Shown here piece by piece: positions 5,367-6,454 of a stretch of 6,454 bases of DNA. Origin of the DNA: Candidatus Woesearchaeota archaeon (GTDB taxonomy: Archaea > Nanobdellota > Nanobdellia > Woesearchaeales > CG1-02-33-12); NCBI GenBank assembly GCA_017609385.1, contig JAFCEA010000085.1, positions 1 through 6,454 of the forward strand, read 5' to 3'. The number at the start of each line of letters is the position of its first letter. Position 1 is the stretch's first letter. Under the pieces are notes generated by a model. The model ran no database searches. It saw only the letters and a program-made list of their open reading frames with translations, and was not told where the DNA came from. Both the position numbers and the translations under genes were made by a program.

Positions 5367-5421
5367 AGTTGATGATATAACTAAGCCAATGGAAAAGCCA
5401 TCTTAATTGTTATTATCAACT
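5367..5421. terminator. Possible bidirectional terminator or stem structure between convergent genes
   Basis: AGTTGATGATA (5367-5377) and TATTATCAACT (5411-5421) are inverted with one mismatch. Inside them ATGG and CCAT form a small second stem around AAAAG (about 5391-5403). The structure fills the gap between the second Lrp-like gene and the HEPN gene, which converge here. It could end both transcripts or be a structural trace of a recombination site. Confidence 0.4.
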
Positions 5422-5423
5422 CT

Positions 5424-5813
5424 TTAATTCAGTTCATTAAACAGTTTTTTAATAATATTTTTTATTTTTTCTTGATTTAAAACAATATAATTCTTATGTA
5501 TCATAAATCCCTCATACGAAATGCGGTTTCTATAGTCTCTCATCTGTTGCAGGAATTGTCTTGTTTGTTCGTCAAAATTATATTGTTTTGCGATATAGTC
5601 AATAAGCTCTTGGTGTGCTCTTTCTCCTTTTATCTTAATCCCATTAAGCATACTAAGAGCCTCCATCAACTTATGGATTGCATCATAATAATCATTAAGT
5701 GTATTTGTAGGATATTTTTCCCTGTCAGTATCTTCTAATCTTTCTAAAGTTATCTCAGCCATTATTTTAAGAGACCTTGATTTTGATTTATCTGGACGAA
5801 TTTTTATAATCAT
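5424..5813 (-). CDS. HEPN-domain protein of an MNT/HEPN toxin-antitoxin-like module
   Basis: The 129-residue all-helical protein has the features of a HEPN domain and is paired with an MNT nucleotidyltransferase. HEPN toxins of this kind (HepT) are RNases with an R-X4-H motif, often R-X4-H-X-Y. Here the matching place is MRDYRNRISYEGF (91-103): R95 and N96 are present, but the histidine position is Y100. Either this HEPN cleaves RNA in another way or it is not a nuclease. The core helices are about 40-60 (DYYDAIHKLMEALSML), 63-78 and 81-97. The ATG overlaps the stop of the upstream gene as ATGA, and AGAGG lies seven bases before it, so the two are translated together. In known pairs the nucleotidyltransferase neutralises HepT by AMP transfer to a tyrosine; Y100 could be considered such a target, which is inference. 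Confidence 0.75.
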   Translation of the reverse strand: MIIKIRPDKSKSRSLKIMAEITLERLEDTDREKYPTNTLNDYYDAIHKLMEALSMLNGIKIKGERAHQELIDYIAKQYNFDEQTRQFLQQMRDYRNRISYEGFMIHKNYIVLNQEKIKNIIKKLFNELN

Positions 5814-6358
5814 TTATATCCCTCTAAAAAACCCATCACAACAATCCCATTAATTATATTGTTTTTTAATTCTTTAGGGTATAAAGCAAAATTTTCTTTA
5901 AAATGCAATTGTATCTTTCTATCTAACTTTTTTTCAAATTTGTTAAGATTTAATTCCTCTTCCTTGCATTCAACAAAAATATCAATATCACTATTTTCTG
6001 CATCATCCCCTCTTTGATAACTTCCAAACAGAACAATAGATTTAGGCATAAGTTTTTCTTCTATAAATTCTATCATTCCTGATTTTAAAAGAGAAGACAA
6101 ATTATAAATCATCTTGTATTCCTTAAAGAATTTGCTATCTGTATTGGCTTTGTAAAGTGGAAATTTTCTTTTCCCTTTCTTCTCCACAGATTCTATTATC
6201 AATCCCAATTTGACTAATTTATCTAAATTTTTCCTGACAGACGTGTGTGCTAATCCAATGCTTCGGCTAATATCCATAAGGTAATGTTTCTTAGTAGGAC
6301 TAACAAAAAATATTTCTGATGTTCTAAACATACTACTTTTTTGTAACATATATAACAT
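5810..6358 (-). CDS. MNT-type nucleotidyltransferase with N-terminal winged helix
   Basis: This is the minimal-nucleotidyltransferase partner of the HEPN gene and probably its antitoxin. Residues 10-70 form a winged helix (MDISRSIGLAHTSVRKNLDKL, interrupted here only for naming: helix-turn-helix at about 28-48, wing to 70). The nucleotidyltransferase domain follows: the exact GSX10DXD signature has GS at 112-113 and the metal-binding pair D124/D126 in NSDIDIFVE. A third carboxylate is not obvious in the later strand (KIQLHF, 148-153). The fused winged helix could make it an autoregulator. There are three in-frame ATGs, at 6358, 6349 and 6331. The TATA box at 6374-6381 is 23 bases from the first but 32 from the second, and since the other first genes here use 30-32, the start is more likely 6349 (MLQKSSMF). 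It is co-transcribed with the HEPN gene (4-base overlap). No transposase or integrase is next to it. Confidence 0.85.
   Translation of the reverse strand: MLYMLQKSSMFRTSEIFFVSPTKKHYLMDISRSIGLAHTSVRKNLDKLVKLGLIIESVEKKGKRKFPLYKANTDSKFFKEYKMIYNLSSLLKSGMIEFIEEKLMPKSIVLFGSYQRGDDAENSDIDIFVECKEEELNLNKFEKKLDRKIQLHFKENFALYPKELKNNIINGIVVMGFLEGYK
5821..5825 (-). promoter_or_regulatory. Shine-Dalgarno site AGAGG for the HEPN gene
   Basis: AGAGG lies inside the end of the MNT gene, seven bases before the HEPN ATG at 5813. It supports that start and coupled translation. Confidence 0.6.
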
Positions 6359-6373
6359 AATTGTAATAGGTCT

Positions 6374-6381
6374 TATATAAA
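6374..6381 (-). promoter_or_regulatory. TATA box of the MNT/HEPN module
   Basis: TTTATATA on the minus strand predicts initiation near 6355, downstream of the first ATG at 6358. It therefore favours the ATG at 6349 as a leaderless start. Confidence 0.6.
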
Positions 6382-6403
6382 TGTTTTGATTTTTTAAGGG
6401 AAT

Positions 6404-6454
6404 TTATCGAAGACCTAAAGAAAGAGGAATTTCTTACCAAGCCAGAGCATATAA
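6404..6454 (+). pseudogene. Direct repeat, copy B: headless 3' fragment of an Lrp-like gene
   Basis: This fragment reads FIEDLKKEEFLTKPEHI in one open frame that begins only after a stop at 6367-6369 and has no ATG and no HTH part. It matches 5293-5343 at 50 of 51 bases; the one difference changes Arg to Lys. The window ends inside it, so its full length is unknown. It may be the displaced original gene end after insertion of the MNT/HEPN module, a remnant of a third paralogue, or an assembly effect. Confidence 0.75.

Noticed and set aside
5293..6454. Insertion sequence between direct repeats
   Set aside because: No transposase, no terminal inverted repeats at the borders, and the repeats are far longer than target-site duplications and are coding sequence.
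1..6454. Open frames opposite to or inside the genes, for example 1779-2021 (-), 2066-2278 (+), 3327-3527 (-), 4335-4550 (-), 5496-5738 (+)
   Set aside because: They lie fully inside better-supported genes, have low-complexity or hydrophobic translations, and lack promoters or Shine-Dalgarno sites.
1..6454. tRNA, rRNA or riboswitch genes
   Set aside because: No tRNA cloverleaf, rRNA-like segment or GC-rich structured leader was seen in the intergenic regions, which are short and AT-rich.

Overview
The window is AT-rich DNA (by eye about one third G+C) that looks archaeal, probably from a small-genome uncultured lineage of the DPANN type. The evidence is as follows. Archaeal TATA boxes of the form TTTATAWA start 30-32 bases before the start codons of several first genes, which fits leaderless transcripts. 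Genes inside operons instead carry Shine-Dalgarno motifs (AGGTGA, AGAGG). The protein content also fits: a class I arginyl-tRNA synthetase with an HLGH signature, a thymidylate-synthase-like protein related to the archaeal short family, Lrp/AsnC-type regulators and a HEPN/MNT pair. The lineage is an inference; no rRNA or tRNA gene was seen.

Layout. From 2889 down to 1 on the minus strand lies an apparent operon: a 538-residue winged-helix protein of unknown function, a thymidylate-synthase fold protein that has lost its catalytic cysteine, and the 5' part of argS, which runs off the left edge. Divergent from it is an Lrp/AsnC-type regulator (3081-3560). The 179-base gap between them holds four TTCAG boxes on about one helical face, two of them completed to TTCAG-N7-CTGAA dyads, probably the regulator's own operator array. 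Next come a minus-strand type I phosphoribosyltransferase (3650-4099) and a divergent plus-strand HD-domain protein of the YfbR/HDDC2 type (4234-4782) whose HD dyad reads Glu-Glu. A second Lrp-like paralogue follows (4887-5357). Last, on the minus strand, is a two-gene HEPN/MNT toxin-antitoxin-like module: a nucleotidyltransferase with an N-terminal winged helix, and a HEPN protein whose R-X4-H histidine is tyrosine, joined by an ATGA overlap.

Duplications are the most striking feature. argS has a perfect 36-bp tandem duplication across its start codon. The first regulator has a perfect 73-bp tandem duplication of its 3' end, which shifts the frame of its last residues. A piece of the homologous 3' end of the second regulator (at least 51 bp, one mismatch) reappears at the right edge, so the HEPN/MNT module lies between direct repeats of that gene end. 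Thus the same C-terminal segment of two paralogues has been duplicated independently, once empty and once with a module inside.

How the genes work together is partly inference. Three neighbours (TS-like, phosphoribosyltransferase, HD protein) are nucleotide-metabolism folds, and two of them lack hallmark catalytic residues. This suggests nucleotide binding, sensing or altered chemistry rather than a standard salvage pathway. The regulator at 3081 may control both itself and the wHTH/TS-like/argS operon through the shared operator region.
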